This document shows, piece after piece, positions 8,318-17,231 of a stretch of DNA of 64,000 nt. A program made the translations under genes and the position numbers. How positions within the stretch are numbered: the stretch's first letter is position 1; every line of letters begins with the position of its first letter. The DNA is from Pseudomonas sp. SLFW. GTDB lineage: Bacteria > Pseudomonadota > Gammaproteobacteria > Pseudomonadales > Pseudomonadaceae. The stretch spans positions 124,001 through 188,000 of the forward strand of contig NZ_JAAAKW010000003.1 in assembly GCF_009905615.1 (NCBI RefSeq). The letters are read 5' to 3'. The notes beneath the pieces were generated by a model. It worked only from the letters and a program-made list of their open reading frames with translations. It did no database searches and was not told the DNA's origin.

Positions 8318-9523
8318 TCAATGATCGGACATTTCTTTCACGACGTGTCGGATCGCCCCCATCGCTGCATTGGCCGCCGCCGAATGCAGGCTGGCATTGC
8401 GGTAGATCAGGCCGATGGGGCGCGCCGTGCCGGTCAGTTGCACGTCGATCTGACAGAGCTCACCGGAGGCCATCTCCTGCTCCAATTGATGGCGGGACAC
8501 CGCCGCCAGCATGTCCGAGCGCAGCAACAAACCGCGAATGATGGCCATGTCAGCGGTTTCGACCACTGGCCATGGCGCCTGTACACCCGCTTCGGTGAAG
8601 CAGGCTTCCAGCAGACGGCGAGCGGGCGAACCGGCGCGGGGCAATACCCACCGGGCATTGGCCAACGCGTGCACGGCGACCGGCCCCGTACTCAGCGGGT
8701 GATCATGGCGCGCCAGAACCACCATTTCCTCGACGAGCAAGGCTTCTCCGGTCATGTCCGAGGCATAGTCCGCCGAGCGCAAGGCCCCAAAAATAAAATC
8801 GATGTCTCCTACACGCAGTTCCGTGGCCAGGAAATCAAAGGGGCTTTCGTTGGTGATGACCCGGATGCCGGGGTGCTCGGCAGTCAGGCGGACGATGGCT
8901 TCGGGCAGGATTCGCGTACGGCCCAAGGGCAGGGCGCCGATGTGCACGACGCCTTCCAGCGCGCCGCGCATGGCGGTGATGTCCGAACGCATATGCCGCA
9001 CCTCATTAAGGGCGCGGCGTATGGGGAACAGGATTTCGAGGCTGACGCGGGTGGGCTGCAACCCTTTGGGCGTGCGCTCGAACAATGATTGGCCGCAGCC
9101 GCCTTCCATGACCTTGAGCGCCGAACTGACCGCTGGCTGGCTCAGGCCGAAATGCCGGGCCACCGTCTGCATGTGCCGGGTTTCGCAGAGTTTGACGAAC
9201 AGTTCCAGGCGTCGCGCCTGAAACAGGTACAGGGGTTCAACGAGTGGGGTCGCCGCGTTGAGCAGGAGGGGCACGGTCTGCAACTCGTCGAGGACGCGCA
9301 ACGCGCGGGGCAGAATCCGTTCGCCGGATTCACTGAGGCGCATGCCGTTGACGTGGCGTTCGAACAGCGACACACCCAGTGCGATTTCCAGCTCGGAGAT
9401 CGCCCGCGTGACCACCGACTGCGCCCGATACAGGGCTTCCGACGCCTTGGACACGCTGCCCAACTGCGCCACACGGACGAAGGCGCGGACCTGCATGAGG
9501 TTGACGAGGTCATCACTGAACAT
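8318..9523 (-). CDS. LysR-type regulator with two tandem HTH domains (GalR-like position)
   Basis: A 401-residue protein starting MFSDDLVNLM at 9523, about 100 residues longer than a usual LysR protein. Residues 10-67 form a complete LysR winged HTH (FVRVAQLGSVSKASEAL, FERHVNGMRLSESG). A second complete HTH follows at about 104-162 (LFVKLCETRHMQTVARHF, LSQPAVSSALK, FERTPKGLQPT). The effector domain (about 190-395) begins GVVHIGALPLGRTRILP. It diverges from the galBCD-like genes, so it probably controls them and perhaps the permease operon. The ATG at 9496 is another possible start; neither has a strong ribosome binding site. Confidence 0.9.
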   Translation of the reverse strand: MFSDDLVNLMQVRAFVRVAQLGSVSKASEALYRAQSVVTRAISELEIALGVSLFERHVNGMRLSESGERILPRALRVLDELQTVPLLLNAATPLVEPLYLFQARRLELFVKLCETRHMQTVARHFGLSQPAVSSALKVMEGGCGQSLFERTPKGLQPTRVSLEILFPIRRALNEVRHMRSDITAMRGALEGVVHIGALPLGRTRILPEAIVRLTAEHPGIRVITNESPFDFLATELRVGDIDFIFGALRSADYASDMTGEALLVEEMVVLARHDHPLSTGPVAVHALANARWVLPRAGSPARRLLEACFTEAGVQAPWPVVETADMAIIRGLLLRSDMLAAVSRHQLEQEMASGELCQIDVQLTGTARPIGLIYRNASLHSAAANAAMGAIRHVVKEMSDH

Positions 9524-9560
9524 AGAGGGCGGGGCGCTCCGAAAGGCACGAATGGCGGGA

Positions 9561-9605
9561 ATATGCGGGGCATCAGTGTGCCTTGCAATAAGTAAAACGC
9601 ATATC
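9561..9605. promoter_or_regulatory. candidate operator in the LysR-galB intergenic region
   Basis: ATATGCG at 9561-9567 is matched by its exact inverse CGCATAT at 9599-9605, 31 bases apart, within the 157-base divergent gap. The left half also contains the compact near-palindrome ATGCGGGGCAT (9563-9573). Paired sites about four helical turns apart fit a LysR tetramer. The regulator assignment is inferred from position. Confidence 0.4.
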
Positions 9606-9680
9606 AGCATGGGTTGAACGCATTATTCCGCGACCCCGACGGGTGACATGCTCTGGAAAAAAGCAGGAGGTTCATCCCAT

Positions 9681-10415
9681 ATGGTCACCCCACAGAAAAC
9701 CGCACTGGTCGTCAGCGCTCATTCCGCCGATTTCGTCTGGCGCGCAGGCGGTTCAATCGCGCTGCACGTGAGTCAGGGCTACGCCGTGCACATCGTCTGT
9801 CTGTCATTCGGCGAACGGGGCGAGTCGGCCAAGCTGTGGCGCAAGGGCGAGATGACTGAGGACAAGGTCAAAGACGCCCGTCGCACCGAGGCGCTGGCTG
9901 CCGCCGAGATTCTGGGTGCCACCATCGAGTTCTTTGACATCGGCGATTACCCGATGCGCGCCGACCGGGAGACCTTGTTTCGTCTGGCGGACGTGTTTCG
10001 TCGCGTGCAGCCGTCCTTCGTGCTCAGCCATTCGCTGAAAGACCCCTACAACTACGATCACCCGCTGGCCATGAACCTGACGCAAGAGGCTCGCATCATT
10101 GCCCAGGCAGAAGGTTATCGTCCGGGGGAGAAAATCGTCGGCGCGCCACCGGTCTACAGCTTCGAGCCGCACCAGCCCGAACAATGCGAATGGCGGCCCG
10201 ATGTGCTGCTGGACATCACCAGCGTGTGGGACCGTAAATACGCGGCCATCCAGTGCATGGCGGGTCAGGAACACCTGTGGGAGTACTACACACGGGTCGC
10301 GCTGCAACGAGGTGTTCAGGCCAAGCGCAACGTGGGCATCACCTCGGCGCGGGACATCGTCTATGGCGAGGGGTATCAAAGCATCTTCCCGCGCGTGACG
10401 GAGAATCTGGCATGA
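9681..10415 (+). CDS. galB: PIG-L-type hydrolase fold protein, probable 4-oxalomesaconate hydratase
   Basis: A 244-residue member of the PIG-L/LmbE metal-dependent fold. The metal motif reads [12 protein letters not shown] (about 12-23), close to the AHxxDxxxxxGG form of GalB, with a further His in YDHPLAM. AGGAGG at 9665-9670 supports the ATG at 9681 over the upstream ATG at 9648. GalB hydrates 4-oxalomesaconate to 4-carboxy-4-hydroxy-2-oxoadipate in gallate and protocatechuate 4,5-cleavage catabolism. The assignment is strengthened by the next two genes, which match the following (GalC) and preceding (GalD) steps. The stop overlaps the galC start (ATGA). Confidence 0.87.
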   Translation: MVTPQKTALVVSAHSADFVWRAGGSIALHVSQGYAVHIVCLSFGERGESAKLWRKGEMTEDKVKDARRTEALAAAEILGATIEFFDIGDYPMRADRETLFRLADVFRRVQPSFVLSHSLKDPYNYDHPLAMNLTQEARIIAQAEGYRPGEKIVGAPPVYSFEPHQPEQCEWRPDVLLDITSVWDRKYAAIQCMAGQEHLWEYYTRVALQRGVQAKRNVGITSARDIVYGEGYQSIFPRVTENLA

Positions 10416-11128
10416 GTCACTTGATTGGAAAATCAGGCTTCGTGGTGCGTCAGATACCCCGTGCCGACCCGTCGTCCATTGATGATCTGAGCCGTTTCGG
10501 TGTCGCCACCGTGCACGAAGCCCAAGGCCGCAAGGGCTTACTCAGCAGCCGGTTGCGGCCTATTCAGCAGGGCGTGTGCGTCAGCGGCACTGCCGTCACT
10601 GTGTCGGTGGCGCCGGGTGACAACTGGATGTTTCACGTGGCGGTGGAGCAGTGCCAGCAAGGCGACATTCTGGTCGTCGCGCCGACGTCGCCGTGCACCG
10701 ATGGTTATTTCGGCGATCTGTTGGCCACGTCGCTCAAGGCCCGGGGTGTACGCGCGTTGGTGATCGATGCGGGTGTTCGCGACACACAGACCCTGCGCGA
10801 GATGGGATTTGCCGTGTGGTCCAGCGCGGTGCACGCGCAAGGCACTGTGAAAGAGGTGCTGGGCTCGGTCAATTTACCCATCATCTGTGCGGGACAGTTG
10901 ATCAATGCCGGGGATGTCATCGTCGCCGACGACGACGGCGTGGTCGTGGTCCGACACGCTGAACTGGCGCCGGTGCTTGACGCGACGCGCAAGCGGGCAG
11001 ACCTTGAGGAGCAGAAACGCGTGAGGCTGGCCAATGGCGAACTGGGCCTCGACATCTACGACATGCGCGGCCGTCTCGCGGAGAAAGGCCTGACGTATGT
11101 CGACCGACTGGAAGAGATCGAACACTGA
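10412..11128 (+). CDS. galC: 4-carboxy-4-hydroxy-2-oxoadipate aldolase, RraA-like
   Basis: A 238-residue class II pyruvate aldolase of the RraA/HMG-CHA aldolase fold. Visible landmarks are [29 protein letters not shown], the glycine-rich [16 protein letters not shown] and the substrate/metal motif [12 protein letters not shown]. It cleaves 4-carboxy-4-hydroxy-2-oxoadipate to pyruvate and oxaloacetate. The ATG at 10412 overlaps the galB stop, which fixes the start although the frame is open from 10253. The stop is two bases before the galD ATG, so the three genes are one operon. Confidence 0.9.
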   Translation: MSHLIGKSGFVVRQIPRADPSSIDDLSRFGVATVHEAQGRKGLLSSRLRPIQQGVCVSGTAVTVSVAPGDNWMFHVAVEQCQQGDILVVAPTSPCTDGYFGDLLATSLKARGVRALVIDAGVRDTQTLREMGFAVWSSAVHAQGTVKEVLGSVNLPIICAGQLINAGDVIVADDDGVVVVRHAELAPVLDATRKRADLEEQKRVRLANGELGLDIYDMRGRLAEKGLTYVDRLEEIEH

Positions 11129-11130
11129 CG

Positions 11131-12210
11131 ATGAGTCAAACCCGCATTCCCTGTCTGTTCATGCGTGGCGGCACCTCCAAGGGCGCGTATTTTCTCGCGA
11201 GCGATTTGCCGGCGCCGGGGGAGGTGCGTGATCGGGTGTTGCTGGCCGTAATGGGATCGCCGGATACCCGGCAGATCAATGGCCTGGGGGGCGGGGATTC
11301 ACTGACCAGCAAGGTGGCGATCATCAGCCCTTCCGAACGGGAAGATGCCGACGTGGATTACCTGTTCGCCCAAGTGTTGGTGGACGAGCCTCGTGTGGAT
11401 TACGGCCAGAATTGCGGCAACGTCCTGGCTGGTGTCGGACCGTTCGCCCTTGAGCGGGGTTTGATCGCAGCCTCTCCGGGTGTGACGCCGGTGCGGGTGT
11501 TCATGGTCAATACCGGGCAGGTGGCGGTGATCCACGTTCCTACGGCCAATGGCGAGGTCGATTACGCGGGCGATCAACGGATTGACGGTGTGCCGGGAAC
11601 AGGGGCTGCGCTGGCCGTCGAATTCAAGGACATCGCCGGGTCGAGTTGCGGCGCCTTGTTGCCCACGGGCCAGGTGCGGGATGTGATCGACGGCATTGAG
11701 GTCACGTGCATCGACTTCGGCATGCCTGTGGTACTGATCCGCGCAGGCGATCTGGGCAAGAGCGGTCACGAAACCCCGCACTGCCTCGATGCCGATGCGA
11801 CGCTTAAAGCGCGACTGGAGTCGATCCGTCTCCAGGCCGGCCCTTTGATGAATCTCGGGGAGGTCGGTCAGCGCAACGTGCCAAAGATGGTCTTGGTTGC
11901 TGCGCCCCGTGAAGGTGGCGCGATCTGCACCCGATCGTTCATCCCGCACCGTTGCCACACGGCCATTGGTGTCTTCGGCGCGGTGAGTGTGGCGGCGGCG
12001 TGTCTGCTGCCTGGCTCTGTTGCCGATGACTTCGTGGAACGGGAGGACACCGACCCTCAGCGCCTGAAGATCGAACACCCCACGGGGCACTTCGTCGCTG
12101 AGATCCACCGGTCTGAAGGGCAGCTGCTTGGCGGAGGTATTGTCCGCACCGCTCGACTGTTGTTCGAAGGCCGCGTGTGCATTCCTGCCACCGTGTGGAA
12201 ACCGGCTTGA
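11131..12210 (+). CDS. galD: 4-oxalomesaconate tautomerase, PrpF family
   Basis: A 359-residue PrpF-fold isomerase. The two diaminopimelate-epimerase-like halves carry the motifs FMRGGTSKGAYF (about 9-20) and DYGQNCGNVLAGVG (about 90-103), with a later GGAICTRSFIPHRCH. These are typical of GalD, which isomerises the keto form of 4-oxalomesaconate for hydration by GalB. Other PrpF members act on aconitate or methylitaconate, but the galB-galC context favours GalD. It is the last gene of the operon; the next gene is convergent. Confidence 0.9.
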   Translation: MSQTRIPCLFMRGGTSKGAYFLASDLPAPGEVRDRVLLAVMGSPDTRQINGLGGGDSLTSKVAIISPSEREDADVDYLFAQVLVDEPRVDYGQNCGNVLAGVGPFALERGLIAASPGVTPVRVFMVNTGQVAVIHVPTANGEVDYAGDQRIDGVPGTGAALAVEFKDIAGSSCGALLPTGQVRDVIDGIEVTCIDFGMPVVLIRAGDLGKSGHETPHCLDADATLKARLESIRLQAGPLMNLGEVGQRNVPKMVLVAAPREGGAICTRSFIPHRCHTAIGVFGAVSVAAACLLPGSVADDFVEREDTDPQRLKIEHPTGHFVAEIHRSEGQLLGGGIVRTARLLFEGRVCIPATVWKPA

Positions 12211-12234
12211 TCCTGATAGCACACGTCGACGCTG

Positions 12235-13209
12235 TCATTCTCCCCCGAACTGCTGCCGATACTGATTCGGCGACAATCCGATCCGTTCGCTGAATACCTT
12301 GCGCATGTGCCGTGGGCTGCCGAAGCCGCAGCGGGTGGCGAGGGTCTTGAGGGGCAGGTTGCAGGCTTCCAGCAGTTTCCTGGCGTGGTCGATGCGGGCG
12401 TTCTGCACGTACTGCATGGGCGTCACGCCGACTTCTCGTTGAAAGGCGCGGGCAAAATTGCGGGCGCTCATGGCGGCAAGGTCGGCCATGCGCTGAATGG
12501 TGTAAGGCTCTTCGATGTGATCGACGACGTAGGCCTGGACCTTGGCAATGGCACCGCCGTCCCGGGGCACCGCTGCCAGCAGGGGGCCATAAGGGGTCTG
12601 GCCGCCCTGGCGCTTCATCACTACCAGCAGGATTTTCGCGACCTCCAAGGCCAACTCTTTGCCGTGGTCTTCGGCGACGACGGCCAGCGCCATGTCGATA
12701 CCGGCGGTGATGCCGCCCGAGGTGATGAGATTGCGGTCCATGACGTAGATCTGTTCGGTTTCGACCCGCGTCTCCGGGTAGCGCTGGGCGAGGCGCTCGA
12801 CGTAATTCCAGTGGGTGGTGCAGCGATAGCCGTCGATCAGCCCGGCCTCGGCCAACAGGAACACGCCGGTGCAAATCGCGCCGAAGCGCCGGGCGTTTTT
12901 GACGGCATCCGGCAGCCAGTCGTTCAGCGCGGGGTGGCTGACACCGTAGGCGCCCGGGCCGCCGGGAACCAGAAGCAGGTCAACGGAGGTGGGACAGTCC
13001 TCAAGGCGCAGGTCGGCATGGACCTTGAGGCCACACGAACTGCGAACCAGGCCCGCACGGTCGGACACAGTGAGCAAGTGATAATGCTTTTCCGTAGGGA
13101 GCAGGCGGTTCGCCAGGGTAAAGACGTCCATCGGGCCGGTCACGTCGAGCATCAGCACGTCGTTGAACAGCACCATCACTACGGTCTTGTGGGCACAAGG
13201 GTCTTGCAT
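12235..13209 (-). CDS. GlxA/FtrA-type regulator: DJ-1/PfpI domain plus AraC HTH
   Basis: A 324-residue regulator. Residues about 8-175 form a DJ-1/PfpI domain (VMVLFNDVLMLDVTGPMDVF, LLLVPGGPGAYG, and the nucleophile-elbow AICTGVFLLAEAGL). Residues about 215-322 form the AraC double HTH (MADLAAMSARNFARAF, ATRCGFGSPRHMRKVF, GLSPNQYRQQF). The Cys in AICTG is conserved in the fold, although regulators of this kind usually sense ligands rather than catalyse. It is convergent with galD and downstream of the histidine kinase on the same strand. Its targets cannot be named from the sequence. Confidence 0.9.
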   Translation of the reverse strand: MQDPCAHKTVVMVLFNDVLMLDVTGPMDVFTLANRLLPTEKHYHLLTVSDRAGLVRSSCGLKVHADLRLEDCPTSVDLLLVPGGPGAYGVSHPALNDWLPDAVKNARRFGAICTGVFLLAEAGLIDGYRCTTHWNYVERLAQRYPETRVETEQIYVMDRNLITSGGITAGIDMALAVVAEDHGKELALEVAKILLVVMKRQGGQTPYGPLLAAVPRDGGAIAKVQAYVVDHIEEPYTIQRMADLAAMSARNFARAFQREVGVTPMQYVQNARIDHARKLLEACNLPLKTLATRCGFGSPRHMRKVFSERIGLSPNQYRQQFGGE

Positions 13210-13420
13210 GCATCAACCGCCTTTTTTCAGGGCCGGACCGGCACAGGCCGGTGGCTCGGGTCTTCCATGGCGGGAGTGTAGGGCAAATCGAAGGGAATCC
13301 GGTACAGCGGAATCGGGAGAGTGCCCGCAGGATCGTGTGCGTAGAGTTTGCTACCGCTGCTATCTGCCGGGAATCGGCAGTAAAACCAGACACCTCGGTC
13401 GTGTCAGGTGGAAAGGGACC

Positions 13421-14398
13421 TCAATGGTTCTTGCACCCCACCGGGAGTTGAAACCGGATCATCGCGCCGCCCAGCTCGGAGGTTTCGGCGTAGAGGTTGC
13501 CGTTGTGGGCTTCGACCACGGATCGGCAGATGGTCAGCCCCATGCCGAGTCCGCTGGGCTTGGTGGTGTAGAACGCGCCGAAAATCTGCTGTCGGTCTTG
13601 CACCGGGATGCCGGGGCCGTTGTCCTCTACGGACACCTGTACGCCGTCGCGCAAGGACACCGAAGACACTTTCACCACACCCGACGATATCGGGGCTTGG
13701 GCGACAGCTTCGAGGGCGTTGGCGATCAGGTTGTACACCAATTGCTGGACCTGAACCGGATCGGCGATCACGGACTGGTTGGCCATGAGTTCGGTGTTCA
13801 GCGCCACCCCGGCCCGCGTCAGCGCAGGCGCATGCAGGTGGGCGGCTTCGTGAATCAGATCGTTGACGTTGACCGGTTGCGGCATACACGGCGACCGACG
13901 GGCCAGCGCCCGCAGGGCTGCCACGATGTTGGCGGCCCGTTCGCAGTCCTTGCGGATGTCGCTGAGGCCATCAATGGCTTCGTCCAGATTCGGGTTGTCC
14001 CGTTGCAGCCAGCGGACGCAGGCCGACGCGTTGGAGGCGATGGCCAGCAGCGGTTGGCAGATTTCATGGGCGATGGACACCGTCAGCTCACCCATCACCT
14101 GTAAATGCGCGTTGCGTGAGAAGTCATCCTGCGGGCTGATCGCGGGTGCGGGTTTAAGAATGGCGTTGTGAGATGGGGTGGGGGCGTGTGGCGCCCAGAG
14201 TTCCAGCGTGCCCAGGTGCTGGGCCGGGTAGGGCGTCGGCAGCGGGGTGATGGCGATGCCGCTGTGCGGGTCGGGGATCAGCCGATACATCGACTCGGTC
14301 TGCCCCGGGGGCAGTGACATGTCGTAGTAGTCTGACCAGGGCTGATCTGCACCGGCACTGGCGTTGGAAGCGCGTTGAGGTGAACGTTTTTCTGGCAT
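13421..14398 (-). CDS. soluble sensor histidine kinase (orphan)
   Basis: A 325-residue kinase of the NtrB/FixL-like type. The DHp helix has IAHEICQPLLAIASNAS with the phospho-acceptor His at about 110. The ATPase domain shows N box NLIANALEAVAQ, G1 DNGPGIPVQDR, F box FYTTKPSGLG and G2 MGLTICRS. The first 95 residues are Pro-rich, with no membrane segment and no clear PAS domain. No response-regulator gene lies nearby. The FYTTKPSGLGMGL form and the SIAHE-type H box are common in kinases paired with LuxR-type or sigma-54-type regulators. Confidence 0.9.
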   Translation of the reverse strand: MPEKRSPQRASNASAGADQPWSDYYDMSLPPGQTESMYRLIPDPHSGIAITPLPTPYPAQHLGTLELWAPHAPTPSHNAILKPAPAISPQDDFSRNAHLQVMGELTVSIAHEICQPLLAIASNASACVRWLQRDNPNLDEAIDGLSDIRKDCERAANIVAALRALARRSPCMPQPVNVNDLIHEAAHLHAPALTRAGVALNTELMANQSVIADPVQVQQLVYNLIANALEAVAQAPISSGVVKVSSVSLRDGVQVSVEDNGPGIPVQDRQQIFGAFYTTKPSGLGMGLTICRSVVEAHNGNLYAETSELGGAMIRFQLPVGCKNH

Positions 14399-14570
14399 CG
14401 AGCCCCCGGATTCAAAGCGCCTCGTGTCGTCGTCGCCGAGTATACGCAGCGATCCGGGGCCGAAACGAAAGTCGTTCCCGTTTGGCAGAATCGGGCACCT
14501 TGATGGCCGTTACAGTCCCCTTGGTGCCCCGGATTGGCAAGACCGTATCCAGAAACGCAGCGCTGAAGAA

Positions 14571-15797
14571 TCACGCCACGCCGATTTTCCACTGCGCAGG
14601 TGGCGGCGTGCCGTTGACCGCGTAGTCGCCGACGATGCGGTCCTTGTAGATGCGCGGGTTGTGGGAGGTGAGGGTGCGGGCGTTGCGCCAGAAACGGTCA
14701 AGACCCAGCGGGCGCAGCGTGGCGGACGCGCTGAGGGCGTCGAACATCCGCGAGCTGGCGTCGAGGATCAAGTCGCTGACGATGGTTTGCGACTGGGCAA
14801 TCTCCAGCTCGGCGATGTCCACGGCTTTCTTCAAGGCCTCGGCATCACCGGTGAGCCGCGCCTGATACGCCCGTTCCAAGGCCTCGGCGGTCTTCAGCAC
14901 AATGGCCCCGGCGCTGTAGGCCGCCGCGCGCAGACTGCCCACCACCTGCAATACCTGCGGGTCCTGGGCCACCCGCGACGCATTGCCGTTGCTGAAACTG
15001 CGGGTGCGCTTGGCCACGGCAGCCGCCACTTCGCCGCTGAGGGCACGACCGATCCCGGCAAGGTTGGCCAGGTGCACGATCTGATACAGCGCCGGGGAAT
15101 ACTGGAATTTGTCATCGACGCTGACGATGTTCCGCGTGTCCACCGCTACGCCCCGCAGATGCGTGGTGCCGCTGGCGGTGAGGCGCTGGCCGAAGCCGTT
15201 CCAGTCGTCCACCACCTCCACGCCTTCCGCGTCACGGCGCACAGTCACAAACACGCGTTTGTCGTCGTGATCGCTGACCGCCACGTCGATCCATTCGCTG
15301 TACAGGCAGCCTGTGGTGTAGAACTTGTTGCCGTCGATGCGCCACTGCTCGCCGTCCAGATACAGCCGCGAATGCAGGTGCGATTGCGGCGTGTCGCCGA
15401 CTTCGCCGGTGGCTGGGCCCACGGTTTCGCCGCGCACCAGCCGCTCGAACCAGACTTTGCGCCGTTCTTCGTCACGGCTGTTCAGCAGGTTTTCCGTGAA
15501 CCCCAAATGCCCGCGCAGGGCCTGCACCAGATTGGAATCGGCTTCGCCCAGCTCAATCAGCAGGTTGGCCAGCTCGGGCAAAGTGACGCCCAGCCCACCG
15601 TATTCTTTCGGCACCCGCACGGCGGTGAAACCCGAGGCCTTGAGCAGTTGCAGCTCTTGGACCGGCAACCGGCGCTCCAGCTCGCGGCTGATCGCGCCTT
15701 CGCGCAGGTTGGCAAACAGCGGACGGAACCGCTCGGCCAGTTGTTCATAGCGGGCGGAAGGGCCTGCGCCCCAGGCTGCGTTGACTTGATGCGCCAT
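14571..15797 (-). CDS. DszC/SfnB-like flavin-dependent monooxygenase (acyl-CoA dehydrogenase fold)
   Basis: A 408-residue protein of the acyl-CoA dehydrogenase fold, in the DszC-like branch that uses reduced flavin from a partner reductase. Landmarks are the N-terminal helices (about 15-120) with VPKEYGGLGVTLPEL, the middle domain GPATGEVGD to NKFYTTGCLYS, and the C-terminal helices ending in WRNARTLTSHNPRIYKDR. The ATG at 15797 (MAHQV) is preferred over a TTG two codons upstream. It follows the DszA-like monooxygenase by 60 bases on the same strand; both probably release sulfite or another fragment from organosulfur compounds during sulfur limitation. The exact substrate is not readable. Confidence 0.85.
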   Translation of the reverse strand: MAHQVNAAWGAGPSARYEQLAERFRPLFANLREGAISRELERRLPVQELQLLKASGFTAVRVPKEYGGLGVTLPELANLLIELGEADSNLVQALRGHLGFTENLLNSRDEERRKVWFERLVRGETVGPATGEVGDTPQSHLHSRLYLDGEQWRIDGNKFYTTGCLYSEWIDVAVSDHDDKRVFVTVRRDAEGVEVVDDWNGFGQRLTASGTTHLRGVAVDTRNIVSVDDKFQYSPALYQIVHLANLAGIGRALSGEVAAAVAKRTRSFSNGNASRVAQDPQVLQVVGSLRAAAYSAGAIVLKTAEALERAYQARLTGDAEALKKAVDIAELEIAQSQTIVSDLILDASSRMFDALSASATLRPLGLDRFWRNARTLTSHNPRIYKDRIVGDYAVNGTPPPAQWKIGVA

Positions 15798-15857
15798 GGT
15801 CAAACTCTCTGTACAAAAAATGAATCAGGAGGCGTCCGCCTCATGGTTTTTTGGAAA

Positions 15858-17231
15858 TCAAACGGCAATCGACGGCTCACGAAGCAAGGTCGCCGGGTGC
15901 GCGGGGAAGGGCAGGCCCAGACGCTCGCGCAGGGTATTGCCGGTCGGGCCGTCTTGCGGCACCAGCCCACGTCGTTTCAGCTCCGGCAGGATCAGGGCGA
16001 TGAAATCGTCGAGCCCCTCGGGGTAGGTCGGCGGCAGGATGTTGAAGCCGTCGGCCCCGTAGCCTTCGAACCACGCCTGCAACTGGTCCACGACTTCTTC
16101 CGGCGACCCCACCAGCGTCCAGTGCCCCCGCGCACCGGCCAGGCGCAGGTACAGCTCGCGGATGCTCAGGCCTTCGGCGGCCAGTTGCAGGATCAACTGC
16201 TGACGGCTCTTCGAGGCGTTGGTGGCGGGCAGGTCTTGAGGCAGCGGGCCATCCAGCGGCAAATGGGACAGATCGACCCCACCCAGCAGGCCGGATAGCA
16301 GGCTCAGGCCGACTTCCGGGTGTACCAGATTTTGCAGCCGCTGATGCTTGGCGTGGGCTTCGGCGGAAGTGGGTGCGGTGAAGATGGTCACCCCCGGCAG
16401 AATCTTGATGTGCTCGGGTTTGCGGCCCAGCACGGCAGCGCGGGATTTGATGTCGCTGTAGAACGCCTGTGCATCGGCCAGACTCTGGTGCGCGGCGAAA
16501 ATCGCCTCGGCGGTGGCCGCTGCCAGATCACGTCCGTCTTCAGACGCCCCCGCCTGCACCAGCACCGGTTTGCCTTGGGGGGAACGCAGCACGTTCAACG
16601 GCCCACGCACGTGGAAATGCTCGCCGTGGTGGTCGGTGCGGTGCAGCTTGGTGCGGTCCAGGAACACGCCTTTTTCCTTGTCCAGCAGCAGCGTGTCGTC
16701 TTCCCAGCTGTCCCAGAGTTTCTGCACCACTTCATGAAACTCCCGCGCCCGACTATAGCGGTCGGCGTGGGCAGGCTGCTGGCCCTCGGCGGTCTTGGCG
16801 AAGTTCTTCGCGGCGTCGGGGTCGCTGCTGGTGACCAGGTTCCAGCCGACGCGACCGCCGCTGATCTGGTCCAGCGAGGCGAACTGGCGCGCCAGGTTGA
16901 ACGGCTCGCTGTAGCTGGTGCTGGCCGTCGCCACCAGACCGATGCGCGAGGTGACGACTGCCAGCGCGGACAGCAGCGTCAGCGGTTCGAAACTCAAGCT
17001 CGGCGCGATCACCCGGTCGAAGGTCGGCGCGTCGATGCCGCGCACGGACACGCTGTCGGCGAGAAATAGTGTGTCGAACCCGGCTGTTTCGGCCTTGCGT
17101 GCAAGATCGATGAAGTGGTCCAGGCGGACGCCTGCGTCGGCCTGAGAGCCGGTGTCACGCCAGGCCGCGATGTGGTGCCCGGTGGCGCGCAGGAAGAGGC
17201 CGAGTTTCAGGGTGTCAGTGCGTGTGCTCAT
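15858..17231 (-). CDS. DszA/NtaA/SnaA-type FMN-dependent monooxygenase
   Basis: A 457-residue bacterial-luciferase-fold monooxygenase. The opening LGLFLRATGHHIAAWRD, the LSFEPLTLLSALAVVTSRIGL strand, and YSEPFNLARQFASLDQ followed by GRVGWNLVTS are the standard signatures of the NtaA/SnaA/DszA class. It would use FMNH2 and oxygen to open a C-S or C-N containing substrate. It is the first gene of a two-gene minus-strand operon with the DszC-like gene. A candidate sigma-54 promoter lies at 17368-17381, about 140 bases upstream of the start. A sulfonate-type ABC importer diverges from it. Confidence 0.92.
   Translation of the reverse strand: MSTRTDTLKLGLFLRATGHHIAAWRDTGSQADAGVRLDHFIDLARKAETAGFDTLFLADSVSVRGIDAPTFDRVIAPSLSFEPLTLLSALAVVTSRIGLVATASTSYSEPFNLARQFASLDQISGGRVGWNLVTSSDPDAAKNFAKTAEGQQPAHADRYSRAREFHEVVQKLWDSWEDDTLLLDKEKGVFLDRTKLHRTDHHGEHFHVRGPLNVLRSPQGKPVLVQAGASEDGRDLAAATAEAIFAAHQSLADAQAFYSDIKSRAAVLGRKPEHIKILPGVTIFTAPTSAEAHAKHQRLQNLVHPEVGLSLLSGLLGGVDLSHLPLDGPLPQDLPATNASKSRQQLILQLAAEGLSIRELYLRLAGARGHWTLVGSPEEVVDQLQAWFEGYGADGFNILPPTYPEGLDDFIALILPELKRRGLVPQDGPTGNTLRERLGLPFPAHPATLLREPSIAV

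Noticed and set aside
14424..16298. A 624-codon plus-strand open frame across the two monooxygenase genes
   Set aside because: It spans two genes and their gap on the other strand, which a real gene would not do here, and has no family features.
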